From: JAGWNR01 sp964565685
GTDB taxonomy: Bacteria; Patescibacteriota; Minisyncoccia; Phycocordibacterales; PALSA-1337
DNA: 64,000 nt
Assembly (NCBI GenBank): GCA_964565685.1
Contig: CAZMFR010000004.1
Coordinates: 1-64,000, forward strand
Reading direction: 5' to 3'
Of the stretch, positions 7,506 to 15,838 are shown piece by piece. Positions within the stretch are counted from its first letter, which is position 1, and the number at the start of each line of letters is the position of its first letter. The position numbers were made by a program, and so were the translations under genes. Under the pieces are notes generated by a model. It made no database searches. It was not told where the DNA came from and saw nothing but the letters and a program-made list of their open reading frames with translations.

Positions 7506-7605
7506 GGAAATCGTGGGTGAGTAATGGGAATCGAACCTACTCGGTCGCTGAACATGGGTAGAGCCGTATTTTATGAGAAGAAGTTAGTTCGATTCTTTGA
7601 AGGAC

Positions 7606-9633
7606 CTAGATTGTCAAACCTAACTCCCTCGCAAAGAATGACAACACCAAAGCATGGCTTTCAACAATCTTGATTACAGGTTTACCTGAACCATGACCAG
7701 CATCCATCTCAGTAAACACAAGAGCTTTATTATCACTATTCGAACTCTGAATAATAGCAGCCATTTTACGAGCATGAAGTGGATCAACTCGCGTATCCTT
7801 ATTTGCGGTGGTGAATAAGAAATCAGGATACTTAGTTCCCTCTTTAACATTATGATACGGACTCCATTTAAGTATGTTTTTAAGGTCTTTTTTCACTTCT
7901 GGATTTCCATACTCATGAATCCATCTGATAGCAATACCGAACTTTGGAAAACGAACCATGTCAGTCAGCGGTACACGTGAACAAATTGCCTTAAATAAGT
8001 CAGGTTTCTGTACACCTACAGCTGACACAAGTAGTCCACCATTACTTCCACCTAATATTCCTATATGTTGCTTGTCAGTATATTTGCGCGAGATAAGATG
8101 TTCAGCACCAGCAATAAAGTCATCAAATGAATTTTGTTTCTTCTCCTTGATACCACCCTTGTGCCACGCATCGCCGAACTCGCCACCACCACGAATATTA
8201 GCGATAGCAAATATTCCTCCTCTTTCTATCCATGGAACCCAATTCCTCATGAATGAAGGGGGCTCATTATTACCGAATCCTCCGTACCCATAGAGAATAG
8301 TTGGATTATTGCCATTCAATTTAATTCCCTTCTTATGGAAGATAAACATTGGTACCTTTGTCTTGTCTTTCGATTCATACCATTCTTGCTTTACCTCATA
8401 GTCATCTGGATTGATCGGATTCTCTGTTTTTCTATATTCAACATACTTTTTAGAAGCGGGATCGTATCGATAGACGATTCTTGGAAAAATGAACGAATCA
8501 ACACCGTAGAAAAATTCTTCTTCTTCTCTTCGTGCAGATAATCCTGCAAGATTTGAATATTTTGGTAAAGGTATACTGCCAACCTCTCTGCCGTCATAAT
8601 CGAACTCGACAACTTGAGAACAAGCATTTACGAGATACTCAACAAATATCTTACTATTAGTCGCACCAATAGACTCAATCAAAAATTCTCTTTCAGAAAT
8701 AAATTCCTTCCATTCATCAATGTGTCTGAACATTCCTTCATACGTAGACCAGAGTACTCGATAGTTGTTAGCATTGTAATTGGTATCAATCAATATCTTA
8801 TCCTTTAAAAATCTGATTGATGACTGAGCTTTAATGCCTACCACTAGAGGATTGATTTCCTTTATCTTATTATCATAAATATAGATATCATTCTCAGTCC
8901 ATGTCTGGGAAACATTAATGCTTAGATATCTACCGTCAGGAGAAATACCGAGACCTATCATGTCGTCTTTTGGACGACCTTCGCCGAAAATAAGCTTATC
9001 TATATCTGAATCATCGCCTAATTTATGAAAAAATACTTTTGTATGGAGATGCTCTTCATTTTTAGGAACTGTTCCTGGGCGTGGATTTCTTGTATAGAAA
9101 AATCCTGAATCATCAGGTAACCATCTCACTGCTGAGTGGCGGCAACGCACTATATTTTCAGATAATTCTTTACCAGAATCTATATCTTTTATATATATTG
9201 TAGCCATCTCATCACCTCCTTCAGATATACCATAAGCAACATACTTACCTGTTCTAGACGGACTCCAATAATCAATAGTGACAGTATTCCCTTTTCGTTT
9301 GCCGTTTGGATCATAAATTTTCATCGGCGTGCCACCTAACCCTTTCTTTACATACAAAACTGTTTGATCTTCATCGGGCTGACGCTCCATATAAAAATAT
9401 TTTCCATTCACTGGGACAGGATTCAAGAAAGTGACTACTTTAAAATTCTTCGTAAGCTCGCCGGAAAAAGCTTCGAATGTATCGTCTTTGAGAGATTCGT
9501 CTACGAGTCGATTCTGGTCTTTAATCCAATCTTTGACTTCTGCACTATTTGAATCCTCCAACCAACGATATGGATCTAGAATTTTTAGACCATGTAATTC
9601 ATCTACCACACTGTCTCTTTTTATTGATGGCAT
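7606..9633 (-). CDS. Prolyl oligopeptidase, S9 family
   Basis: Serine peptidase cleaving short proline-containing peptides; 675 residues, the normal family length. The N-terminal part (PYRWLEDSNSAEVKDWI) and the beta-propeller are followed by an alpha/beta-hydrolase domain with the nucleophile motif GGSNGGLL, the aspartate in DTRVDPLHARKM and the histidine in DAGHGSGK. The start at 9633 (MPSIKRDSVVDEL) matches the family N-terminus; an upstream in-frame ATG adds 21 residues that fit less well. No signal peptide, so probably cytoplasmic. The gene is visibly more AT-rich than its neighbours, which suggests later acquisition. In an organism scavenging peptides it would release amino acids (inference). 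Confidence 0.95.
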   Translation of the reverse strand: MPSIKRDSVVDELHGLKILDPYRWLEDSNSAEVKDWIKDQNRLVDESLKDDTFEAFSGELTKNFKVVTFLNPVPVNGKYFYMERQPDEDQTVLYVKKGLGGTPMKIYDPNGKRKGNTVTIDYWSPSRTGKYVAYGISEGGDEMATIYIKDIDSGKELSENIVRCRHSAVRWLPDDSGFFYTRNPRPGTVPKNEEHLHTKVFFHKLGDDSDIDKLIFGEGRPKDDMIGLGISPDGRYLSINVSQTWTENDIYIYDNKIKEINPLVVGIKAQSSIRFLKDKILIDTNYNANNYRVLWSTYEGMFRHIDEWKEFISEREFLIESIGATNSKIFVEYLVNACSQVVEFDYDGREVGSIPLPKYSNLAGLSARREEEEFFYGVDSFIFPRIVYRYDPASKKYVEYRKTENPINPDDYEVKQEWYESKDKTKVPMFIFHKKGIKLNGNNPTILYGYGGFGNNEPPSFMRNWVPWIERGGIFAIANIRGGGEFGDAWHKGGIKEKKQNSFDDFIAGAEHLISRKYTDKQHIGILGGSNGGLLVSAVGVQKPDLFKAICSRVPLTDMVRFPKFGIAIRWIHEYGNPEVKKDLKNILKWSPYHNVKEGTKYPDFLFTTANKDTRVDPLHARKMAAIIQSSNSDNKALVFTEMDAGHGSGKPVIKIVESHALVLSFFARELGLTI

Positions 9634-9737
9634 AGGTATGAATATTATTATTTCTTTGTTTATAAATGACAGAAAGGCACACCAGTCTAGAACCACTCTC
9701 GACCTACTAGGTCACATATTTAGACCGCTGTCAATGG

Positions 9738-9810
9738 GGTGCCTACAGGGATTCGAACCCTGACTGAAAGCTCCACAAGCTCTAGTGCTAACCATTACAC
9801 CATAGGCACC
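9738..9810 (-). tRNA. tRNA-His (GTG)
   Basis: Cloverleaf on the minus strand: loop TTGTGGA gives anticodon GTG; T-arm CAGGG-TTCGAAT-CCCTG; acceptor GTGCCTA/TAGGCAC. The extra 5' G opposite C73, diagnostic of tRNA-His, is present. The three bases after C73 in the genome are CCA. Confidence 0.97.
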
Positions 9811-9864
9811 ATATGTTCGATCGCAAAACGCAAAATCGAACGCGACCGGATCATCAATATTTTT

Positions 9865-10422
9865 CTATTGGTAATTCGGCGGCACTTCCTTTATACCACT
9901 TTTATGGTTGGTTAGTCTAGCGAGAGCATACATGAGCGATGACAACCGGTTCAAGAAAGCCAAGGTCGTAGGGTCTAACGATATCTCTTTTTTTTCTCCC
10001 GCCGCTACCGCGCGACGCTCGGCCTTGCGGGCGATGGTGCGAGAGATATCGAATAGCGCCGCCAATTCCGTGCCACCAGAGATAAAAAACGTCTTGATAG
10101 GCGGCAATTCTTTTTCTATTTCATCGATCATTTCCTCCATCGCATTTACTTTTTCTTGGCCGACCTTTTTATCAGCTCCTGCTGTTTCCGCTTGGACAGA
10201 AAAGAGGCAATTTTGAATCCAGTGGATGATTTCCGCTGGCGATTTCCCTTGCACTTTCCAAGTCATGCCAGCCGATTTTACTTTTATCAGACCGAGGAAA
10301 GAATTGAGCTCGTCCAATGCGCCCAGTGTCTCTGTCTGACAGGATGACTTTGATTTACGCTTGCCAAGACCGGATTTAAAATCTTTTGTTGTGCCAGCAT
10401 CGCCTTTGCGTGTGTATAACAT
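9865..10422 (-). CDS. Cob(I)alamin adenosyltransferase, PduO type
   Basis: ATP:corrinoid adenosyltransferase making adenosylcobalamin. Recognised by the N-terminal LYTRKGDAGTT, by RTIARKAERRAV, and by the C-terminal LNRLSSLMYALARLTNHK; 185 residues from the chosen start. The ATG at 10422 opens directly on the family N-terminus (MLYTRKGDAGTT); a frame extension upstream would run into tRNA-Leu. The start lies 12 bases past the tRNA discriminator, so tRNA 3' processing could release the message with an almost absent leader. It implies a coenzyme B12-dependent enzyme elsewhere in the genome, for example a class II ribonucleotide reductase (inference); no B12 synthesis gene is in the window. Confidence 0.93.
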   Translation of the reverse strand: MLYTRKGDAGTTKDFKSGLGKRKSKSSCQTETLGALDELNSFLGLIKVKSAGMTWKVQGKSPAEIIHWIQNCLFSVQAETAGADKKVGQEKVNAMEEMIDEIEKELPPIKTFFISGGTELAALFDISRTIARKAERRAVAAGEKKEISLDPTTLAFLNRLSSLMYALARLTNHKSGIKEVPPNYQ

Positions 10423-10434
10423 GATTTTATTTTG

Positions 10435-10518
10435 TGCGCGGGAGAAGATTTGAACTTCCATGCCCAAATGGGCGCTACCACCTCAAGGTAGTGCGTCTAC
10501 CAGTTTCGCCACCCGCGC
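10435..10518 (-). tRNA. tRNA-Leu (GAG)
   Basis: 84-nt class II tRNA: acceptor GCGCGGG/CCCGCGC, anticodon stem CTACC/GGTAG with loop TTGAGGT (anticodon GAG), long variable arm CGCCCATTTGGGC, T-loop TTCAAAT. No CCA is encoded. Confidence 0.96.
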
Positions 10519-10810
10519 TCTATTTTGTCGATACTTATGATTTTTACCTTGCAGCGACTCGCCTACTATACCCAATATTTTCATTACTTTCAACTTTCCA
10601 GTAGACAAAAGCCCAATGAGCAAACAGGTTTTGTAAGGAGCATACAGACTAGTGTACATAATGTCCGAGCGCAGCCGGAAGAAAATGACCGCTATTTTTG
10701 CAACCAAATGGTTATGCGTTTTTTGACAGCATGTTTACAATGTATATACATTGTAAACATGGCATAAAAGCAGACACCTCACTCCTTACCAGATATTTAT
10801 TTGAAACTTT
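10519..10810. other. Intergenic region, no gene recognised
   Basis: The gap between tRNA-Leu and rplS holds palindrome B (10731-10760). Short frames on both strands here show no family resemblance, no ribosome binding site and no matching promoter, so I assign no gene. Confidence 0.5.
10731..10760. repeat. Intergenic palindrome, copy B (perfect 30-mer)
   Basis: ATGTTTACAATGTAT is followed at once by its exact reverse complement ATACATTGTAAACAT. Related copies lie at 11344-11361, 21377-21406 and 29143-29156, all intergenic. Confidence 0.85.
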
Positions 10811-11257
10811 CTATTTCTTTGCTTCTTTGCTTTCTTCCTTTTTTCCTTCGGACGTAGAATCAACGGAAGCAGCTTCGACATTTTCGACGATAGGGTCAGG
10901 CGTGTCCATGATGCGGCGCATCTGGTGACGGATTTCCTTGGCGGCCTTTTCGCGGATGAAATAGAGCTTTGCACGGCGGATCTTCGAGCGCTTGATGAGC
11001 TCGACTTTGTCTATCGCTGGAGAATAAAGCGGAAAAATACGCTCGACGCCGACGCCATCGACGACCTTGCGGACAGTAAAAGTGGCGCCTGCCTGACTGC
11101 CGTGCTTTCTAGCCAAGACGAGCCCTTCAAAGGCCTGAAGACGGAATTTGTCTTTTTCCTTGATCTTTTGCCAGACACGGACAGTGTCGCCGGCGCGCAA
11201 GTCAAGAACCGCGAGCTTTGCGGTGTCAACGGCCGGCGAGATCACTTTGTTTGCCAT
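10811..11257 (-). CDS. rplS: 50S ribosomal protein L19
   Basis: Large-subunit protein at the 30S-50S interface. The conserved core runs from LRAGDTVRVWQKIKEKDK through FEGLVLARKHG, FTVRKVVDGVGVERIFPLYS and KIRRAKLYFIREK. At 148 residues it is about 30 longer than usual; the additional C-terminal tail after the REK motif is rich in E, K and S. It is transcribed alone, with palindromes B and C on either side. No Shine-Dalgarno is evident before the ATG at 11257. Confidence 0.97.
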   Translation of the reverse strand: MANKVISPAVDTAKLAVLDLRAGDTVRVWQKIKEKDKFRLQAFEGLVLARKHGSQAGATFTVRKVVDGVGVERIFPLYSPAIDKVELIKRSKIRRAKLYFIREKAAKEIRHQMRRIMDTPDPIVENVEAASVDSTSEGKKEESKEAKK

Positions 11258-11343
11258 AATGCAGATACCTTATCATGCGGCGCTTTTTTGTGCAAGAAAA
11301 GAGAAAAACAGGTGGTGTTATATACTCTTTTAACTGATGTATG

Positions 11344-11361
11344 ACAATGTAAGTACATTGT
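11344..11361. repeat. Intergenic palindrome, copy C
   Basis: ACAATGTA (11344-11351) and TACATTGT (11354-11361) around a 2-nt centre. Same core as copies B, D and E. Confidence 0.7.
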
Positions 11362-11371
11362 AAATTAGGTC

Positions 11372-11408
11372 AAGAAAAAAGAAGAGCCCGAACGCGTGGT
11401 CCGGGCTT
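11372..11408 (-). terminator. Intrinsic terminator after the 180-residue gene
   Basis: On the minus strand AGCCCG...CGGGCT forms a hairpin (11402-11407 with 11385-11390) followed by CTTCTTTTTTC. Confidence 0.75.
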
Positions 11409-11420
11409 GATGAAAAAGCT

Positions 11421-11963
11421 TTATCGTTCAGAATTGACAACGACATGTATCACTAGTCCATATGGGCATGTGATCACAATACTATCGTTATTCTTGGTTA
11501 CAACTCCCTTTTGAGTTCGAGTCGGCCAAAGTCTGGCGATAGTTGGCAATGTTATTCCACTGTAGATAGGATGCCGATGTCTTACGGCTCGAAATTCTTT
11601 GTCAACAAAAGGCGAAATGCCCTTAAGCAGAGGAAAAGTAAAATGACATTCACCCGCCCAAAGAAGCAATCTCAGCCATGCTACAAGTGATGTATCGTCA
11701 TCACACATGCCCTCACCCGTAAAAAGAATCGGCAAAATATTTTTGACTTGATTTGCAAAGTCCTTTTCTTTGTTGTATTTCTCTATATCCTCCGCAAGCT
11801 TAAGGACTTTTGATTTGTGACCGCCAGTTTGATCAGAAAGACATTTGAAAAGAGTGTAGAGGAAATCATCTTTTCTTTCGACACCTTTCTGTAGATAGAA
11901 CTTTTTTCGAAACTTTTTTTCTTCTTCAGTCGTTTCTGCCGCCATTGCAAATATGTCGCCCAT
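11421..11963 (-). CDS. Hypothetical protein (180 aa) with strong ribosome binding site
   Basis: Not recognised. Soluble, mixed alpha/beta character. The N-terminal third is highly charged (TEEEKKFRKKFY and EDIEKYNKEKDF), the middle is more hydrophobic (AWLRLLLWAGECHF) and the C-terminus looks like a beta region (NDSIVITCPYGLVIHVVV). The start at 11963 is fixed by AAAGGAGG 5-6 nt upstream, one of the best Shine-Dalgarno sequences in the window. An intrinsic terminator follows the stop, so it is a single-gene unit of the accessory type. Confidence 0.75.
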   Translation of the reverse strand: MGDIFAMAAETTEEEKKFRKKFYLQKGVERKDDFLYTLFKCLSDQTGGHKSKVLKLAEDIEKYNKEKDFANQVKNILPILFTGEGMCDDDTSLVAWLRLLLWAGECHFTFPLLKGISPFVDKEFRAVRHRHPIYSGITLPTIARLWPTRTQKGVVTKNNDSIVITCPYGLVIHVVVNSER

Positions 11964-12004
11964 AAGGGCCTCCTTTCCTTAATTTGATTGTTAATTTTCA
12001 AAGT

Positions 12005-12796
12005 TTAAATCAACCTTACACCCGGAAAATATTTTTGTAAAGCATCCTTGAAATCCTGTGGCAATGGCGCCTCGGCTTTCATTCTCTTGCCATCGATAGA
12101 ATCCCAAGAGATAGAGCGCGCATGCAGGGCAAGCCGTTCAAAGCTGAGGATGTGCGGCTTGCCAGAGCCATACAGCGGATCACACACAACAGGATGATTC
12201 ACTGCCTGCATGTGAACGCGGATCTGGTGCGTGCGGCCGGTCTTTGGCTCTGCTTCGATGAATGATACCGGGATAAGATGGTGAGGAGGATCCGGCGATT
12301 CTACCCGAGCAGATCCTTTGACCACATACCAAGTCATCGCCGGACGCATTTCGCCTTCCGCGCTCGCATGGGCAGACTTCTTCCTGAAATCCGTCGAGCT
12401 CCTGCCGATAGGCCGGTCGATGATGCCGTAATTGTCTTCAAAAATCCCGTGAACAAAAGCCAGATATTTTTTTTGGATAGTACGATCCTGAAATTGTTTT
12501 TTTAGATGTGCAAAGCCCTTTGCGGTCTTTGCGACGAGCATGATGCCTGACGTGTCTCGATCGAGACGATGGACTATGCCTGGGCGAAGAAGCGGTTCTC
12601 CGTCAGCTTGGTGCATCGGTTCGCCAGCGTCTTTTGACGACGGAAAAGTCTTTAACACCCAATCTGCCAATGTCGGCTCTTTCGTCTCGCCTTCTTTAAT
12701 TTTTCGGCCATCGGAGTGCACGATCAAACCCGCCGGCTTGTTCACGGCGGCGATATCGGCGTCTTCATAGATGATCTGAATAGGTTCAAGATTCAT
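12005..12796 (-). CDS. RluA-family pseudouridine synthase
   Basis: Isomerises uridine in rRNA or tRNA. The catalytic-aspartate motif HRLDRDTSG is present (about residue 75-83), followed by KKYLAFVHG, and by RTHQIRVHM and DPLYG in the C-terminal half. At 263 residues it lacks the N-terminal S4 RNA-binding domain of RluC/RluD, so the target site cannot be inferred. The next gene downstream starts a new unit; upstream is tRNA-Val on the other strand. GATTCAAGAT-like words surround its start. Confidence 0.93.
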   Translation of the reverse strand: MNLEPIQIIYEDADIAAVNKPAGLIVHSDGRKIKEGETKEPTLADWVLKTFPSSKDAGEPMHQADGEPLLRPGIVHRLDRDTSGIMLVAKTAKGFAHLKKQFQDRTIQKKYLAFVHGIFEDNYGIIDRPIGRSSTDFRKKSAHASAEGEMRPAMTWYVVKGSARVESPDPPHHLIPVSFIEAEPKTGRTHQIRVHMQAVNHPVVCDPLYGSGKPHILSFERLALHARSISWDSIDGKRMKAEAPLPQDFKDALQKYFPGVRLI

Positions 12797-12912
12797 GATT
12801 CATAATCCAAGAATAAAAAACCTTCTTGAAAGTAAGGCCATTATAAGCTATTCTAGGATTATTGGATAATCAAGTCGCGTTTTCTTAGATCTTGCATCTT
12901 GAATCTTCATAC

Positions 12913-12985
12913 GCGCCCTTAGCTCAGTTGGTAGAGCAGTCCCTTTACACGGGAAAGGTCAGGGGTTCAAGTCCCTTAGGGCGCA
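12913..12985 (+). tRNA. tRNA-Val (TAC)
   Basis: Acceptor GCGCCCT/AGGGCGC, D-arm with AGCTCAGTTGGTAGAGC, anticodon loop TTTACAC (anticodon TAC), T-arm GGTTCAAGTCC, discriminator A at 12985. CCA is not encoded. Confidence 0.96.
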
Positions 12986-13055
12986 CAGAAATCTAAAATA
13001 GAAAAAGCGACCGAAGCATGAAAAGCAGAGCAAGCTGAGTGAGTGCGTGAAGTCG

Positions 13056-14285
13056 CTAAATACCAAAAGCCCTTTTATATTCCTCCGTGTCGTTAAAATG
13101 ATGCTTGATGCCTTTGATCTCCTGATAATCCTCGTGCCCCTTGCCAGCGCATAGGATGATGTCCCCTTTTTTGGCAAGCCGTACGCTTTCCAAGATCGCC
13201 TCATGCCTGTTCGGAATGGTTTTTATTTTTCTTGCCTCATCCGCAGATAATCCTGTCTTCATTTGATCGATTATTTTTTCAGGATCCTCGCTCCGCGGAT
13301 TGTCTGAAGTAAAAATGGCTATGTCAGAAAGCTCCGAGCCGATCCTGCCCATTATATCCCGCTTTATCGGATCGCGATCGCCGCCGCAGCCAAAGACCGA
13401 GATGATCTTTGCTCCGACAAAAGATTTTTTGATCGTCTGGAGGACATTTTCCAGGGCGTCCGGCGTGTGTGCATAATCCACTATGGTCAAAACGCCGCTG
13501 GGAGAAATAAAATGTTGGAATCTTCCAGTGGGCGGGTCTATGTCTTTCAAAATCGCATCCACTTTCCCCATATCAAAGCCGAGGAGCTTGCAAGCGCTCC
13601 AAATGCCGAGCAGATTGTAGGCATTGAACTTGCCCAACAGCTTTGATCTGATATTCTCTCCATTGAAAGAAAGCTCCAATCCGTCAAAGGATATCTTTCT
13701 TATCTCTCCATGAAAATCTTCGTCTCGATTGAAACCATAAGAAAACTTTCTGGCTTTTATCCCTTCTAGCATCCTTTCCCCATATTCATTGTCGGTGTTA
13801 GAGATAGCAAAGCTCTCCGCGGGAAGCGACTGAAAGAGCTTTTTCTTGGCCTGAAAATAGTTCTCGAAGCTCTTGTGATAATCCAAATGGTCTTGGGTCA
13901 GATTGGTGAAAATCCCGCCGGTAAAATCGATCCCCGCCGCCCTGCCCTGATCCAGAGCGTGCGATGATACTTCCATAAATACATATTCACAGCCATTGTC
14001 TGCCATGTCTTTGAACAATTTATGCAAGGAGAACGAATCCGGGGTGGTATGAGTGGCTGGTCTGACCTCTTTTACGACAATGTTTTCGACGGTACTGACA
14101 AGCCCAGATTTGTATCCCAATCTAGTGGCAATGCGATATAGGAGCGTAGCTGTCGTGGTCTTGCCGTTCGTACCGGTGACGCCGACGATCTTCATTTTTT
14201 TAGCTGGATTGCCGTAATAACATATCGCCGCAACGACTTTTGCTTTCCAAAACACCTTCTTGAGCTTTTTGTATAAATTTTTCAT
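13056..14285 (-). CDS. murE: Mur ligase, MurE type, without N-terminal domain
   Basis: Adds the third residue of the peptidoglycan stem peptide. ATP-binding loop GVTGTNGKTTTA (about residues 35-46), TTPDS, EVSSHALDQGR, TNLTQDHLDYH, NAYNLLG, and the C-terminal FGCGGDRD and DNPRSEDP. DNPR is the motif that selects meso-diaminopimelate, and AGKGHEDYQ is also typical of MurE. At 409 residues it is about 85 shorter than the norm: the N-terminal UDP-binding domain is missing and the protein opens about 30 residues before the P-loop. It stands alone, away from other mur genes. TATAGA lies 8 nt before the ATG. Assignment to MurE is solid; how it holds the UDP part of the substrate is open. Confidence 0.92.
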   Translation of the reverse strand: MKNLYKKLKKVFWKAKVVAAICYYGNPAKKMKIVGVTGTNGKTTTATLLYRIATRLGYKSGLVSTVENIVVKEVRPATHTTPDSFSLHKLFKDMADNGCEYVFMEVSSHALDQGRAAGIDFTGGIFTNLTQDHLDYHKSFENYFQAKKKLFQSLPAESFAISNTDNEYGERMLEGIKARKFSYGFNRDEDFHGEIRKISFDGLELSFNGENIRSKLLGKFNAYNLLGIWSACKLLGFDMGKVDAILKDIDPPTGRFQHFISPSGVLTIVDYAHTPDALENVLQTIKKSFVGAKIISVFGCGGDRDPIKRDIMGRIGSELSDIAIFTSDNPRSEDPEKIIDQMKTGLSADEARKIKTIPNRHEAILESVRLAKKGDIILCAGKGHEDYQEIKGIKHHFNDTEEYKRAFGI

Positions 14286-14391
14286 TTTATTTTTCTATAT
14301 ATGATGCCCCTAATTGTATCACCGCCACAGATAATTTCGCCAGTCTGCACATCATAAACACACCAAACATATCGGATTAAGATACATATCG

Positions 14392-14443
14392 TATTTAAAA
14401 TAAAAGCCAGCGAACATTTTCCCCTTTCGGATGCTGCTGGCTT
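14392..14443 (-). terminator. Intrinsic terminator after the 69-residue gene
   Basis: AAGCCAGC (14404-14411) and GCTGGCTT (14436-14443) form an 8-bp stem; on the minus strand it runs into TTTTATTTTAAA. Confidence 0.75.
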
Positions 14444-14473
14444 TGTGAACGATGGCTCTTTGGCTACGTCAAG

Positions 14474-14683
14474 TTAAAATATCTCCGCCGTGCCGCCGCA
14501 TAAACGTTTGCCGCTGTGGATTTTATTGGAAAGCATGTCGAGCTCATCCTCTGTCAGTCCCAGGAACCACTTGAGATGTTTTGGCTTTATCTTTCCTTGT
14601 TTCATTTTTACCAAAAGCGGCTCGATGTCTTTCCTTTCGAGCGCCCCGCCGACAGAACATCCGTATTCGCTTTCATTGCACAT
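14474..14683 (-). CDS. Small hypothetical protein (69 aa)
   Basis: Not recognised. Begins MCNESEYGCSVGGALERK and contains LKWFLGLTEDELDMLSNKI, a helical, acidic stretch; three cysteines (two near the N-terminus, one near the C-terminus) could bind metal or be incidental. The start is chosen for GAAAGGAAG 5 nt upstream; a frame-extending ATG at 14707 lacks such a signal. It has its own terminator. Confidence 0.65.
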   Translation of the reverse strand: MCNESEYGCSVGGALERKDIEPLLVKMKQGKIKPKHLKWFLGLTEDELDMLSNKIHSGKRLCGGTAEIF

Positions 14684-14803
14684 AATCTTCCTTTCAAAAA
14701 AGAGCATAGCGATTTTCGCCGATATGACAAAAACCCTGTGTCTGGCTTAAAGAATATTTTCTTACAAAATAAAAGTCAAACTTTTTAACATTTACATTGG
14801 TAT

Positions 14804-14831
14804 TTGAACTTTTTGTTAAACTTGTTAGAAT
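14804..14831 (+). promoter_or_regulatory. Promoter of the ACT-domain gene
   Basis: -35 TTGAAC (14804-14809), 16-bp spacer, -10 TAGAAT (14826-14831), then 7 nt to the ATG at 14839: leaderless. Confidence 0.7.
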
Positions 14832-14838
14832 ATCTTAC

Positions 14839-15498
14839 ATGATAAAGATACAGCCGATCGTACGAGACATAATGCTCGGGGATATAGAAGCTTATTATTC
14901 CCTGACGAACGGATACATGAACATGAGCGGCTATGCATACCAGATACGGCCAAAAGTAGAGCTTCTCGCAAAGAAAAAGACCACGATCGCCAGCTTGGTA
15001 GTCTCCCTATCCCGGCTGAGAAAAGAATTCAAGAAAGAAAAACCGCTCATACATAGCGTAGCAATAAAAAACATCACCACAAAATTGCCTCTATCCGAGA
15101 TCGCTTATGAAAAAAGCAATGATTTTATGATCAAACTAGAATCATTCCATGAGAATATCTCTGTTTCCGAGGAAGATTTTTTCACCATAACAATGGGTGC
15201 CACAGAAGTAGACGTCATCTGCTCTTCCAATATAGAAAGCAAAGTATTGAAGCATTTCAAGATAAAGCCAAAGATCACCAATCGCAATCTAGCGGCGATC
15301 GGGATATCCTTTGATCCTGAGGTCTTTAGCATACCCAATACTTTTTTCTCGCTCCTATCAGTGACTGCCCGCGCCAGAGTGAATATAGAAGAATTAGTGT
15401 CGACTCCCACAGAATTGATCTTCATCGTCGATGAAAAAGATTTCGGCAGGACGGTTGCGCTGTTTTCGGAGATGCATAGAGAAGCAAATGCGAAATAA
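14839..15498 (+). CDS. ACT-domain-like protein related to aspartate-kinase regulatory regions
   Basis: A 219-residue soluble protein. The N-terminal half (IQPIVRDIMLGDIEAYYSL, then LVVSLSRLRKEF) looks helical. The C-terminal half has two ACT-like beta-alpha-beta units: NRNLAAIGISFDPE, FFSLLSVTARARVNIEELVS and ELIFIVDEKDFGRTVALF resemble the tail of aspartate kinases. There is no kinase domain, so it is not an aspartokinase; a small-molecule sensing role is only inference. The start is set by a complete promoter whose -10 ends 7 nt upstream. Confidence 0.6.
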   Translation: MIKIQPIVRDIMLGDIEAYYSLTNGYMNMSGYAYQIRPKVELLAKKKTTIASLVVSLSRLRKEFKKEKPLIHSVAIKNITTKLPLSEIAYEKSNDFMIKLESFHENISVSEEDFFTITMGATEVDVICSSNIESKVLKHFKIKPKITNRNLAAIGISFDPEVFSIPNTFFSLLSVTARARVNIEELVSTPTELIFIVDEKDFGRTVALFSEMHREANAK

Positions 15499-15499
15499 A

Positions 15500-15535
15500 C
15501 ATAAAACCCGCAAAGCGTTTCGCCCTGCGGATTTT
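15500..15535. terminator. Bidirectional terminator between convergent genes
   Basis: CCGCA (15508-15512) pairs with TGCGG (15526-15530), extended by A/T pairs. T-rich flanks on both sides serve the ACT-domain gene (+) and the DUF378 gene (-). Confidence 0.6.
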
Positions 15536-15589
15536 ACGTTCATAAGTTCCATTCATCACAATGTGAACAGAGACGATTTTGGCTTTCAA

Positions 15590-15838
15590 TTACATCGCTG
15601 GAGCGGCTGGAGCGACACCTTTTTCACAGTTCTTGCATGTCTTCTTGTGAGTGAAGATGAGGACAAGAGCAGCGACGCCTACGAGGACATAAACGAGATT
15701 CTCGAGCCATGACCATGAGCCAAGGAGCAAGTTAACGATATTCCAGTTTCCACCAAACCAACCGCCAAGACCCACAAGACCCCAGTTCAAGCCACCGATG
15801 GCTAAAAGGATGAAGGAAACAATGTGTGTTGCTTTCAT
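15590..15838 (-). CDS. DUF378 family small membrane protein
   Basis: An 82-residue membrane protein. The first helix carries the family signature LLAIGGLNWGLVGLG and the second is LVYVLVGVAALVLIF. The tail KKTCKNCEKG with a CxxC pair is followed by an Ala/Pro end and could bind a metal. Function of the family is unknown. No Shine-Dalgarno is visible; the gene is convergent with the ACT-domain gene and shares its terminator. Confidence 0.85.
   Translation of the reverse strand: MKATHIVSFILLAIGGLNWGLVGLGGWFGGNWNIVNLLLGSWSWLENLVYVLVGVAALVLIFTHKKTCKNCEKGVAPAAPAM

Noticed and set aside
7518..7560. Additional tRNA gene on the minus strand
   Set aside because: Only a T-arm-like sequence with a mismatch is present; no D-arm, anticodon arm or acceptor partner can be drawn.
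9811..10434. Cobalamin riboswitch controlling the adenosyltransferase
   Set aside because: The gene starts 13 nt after tRNA-Leu, so there is no room for a riboswitch leader.
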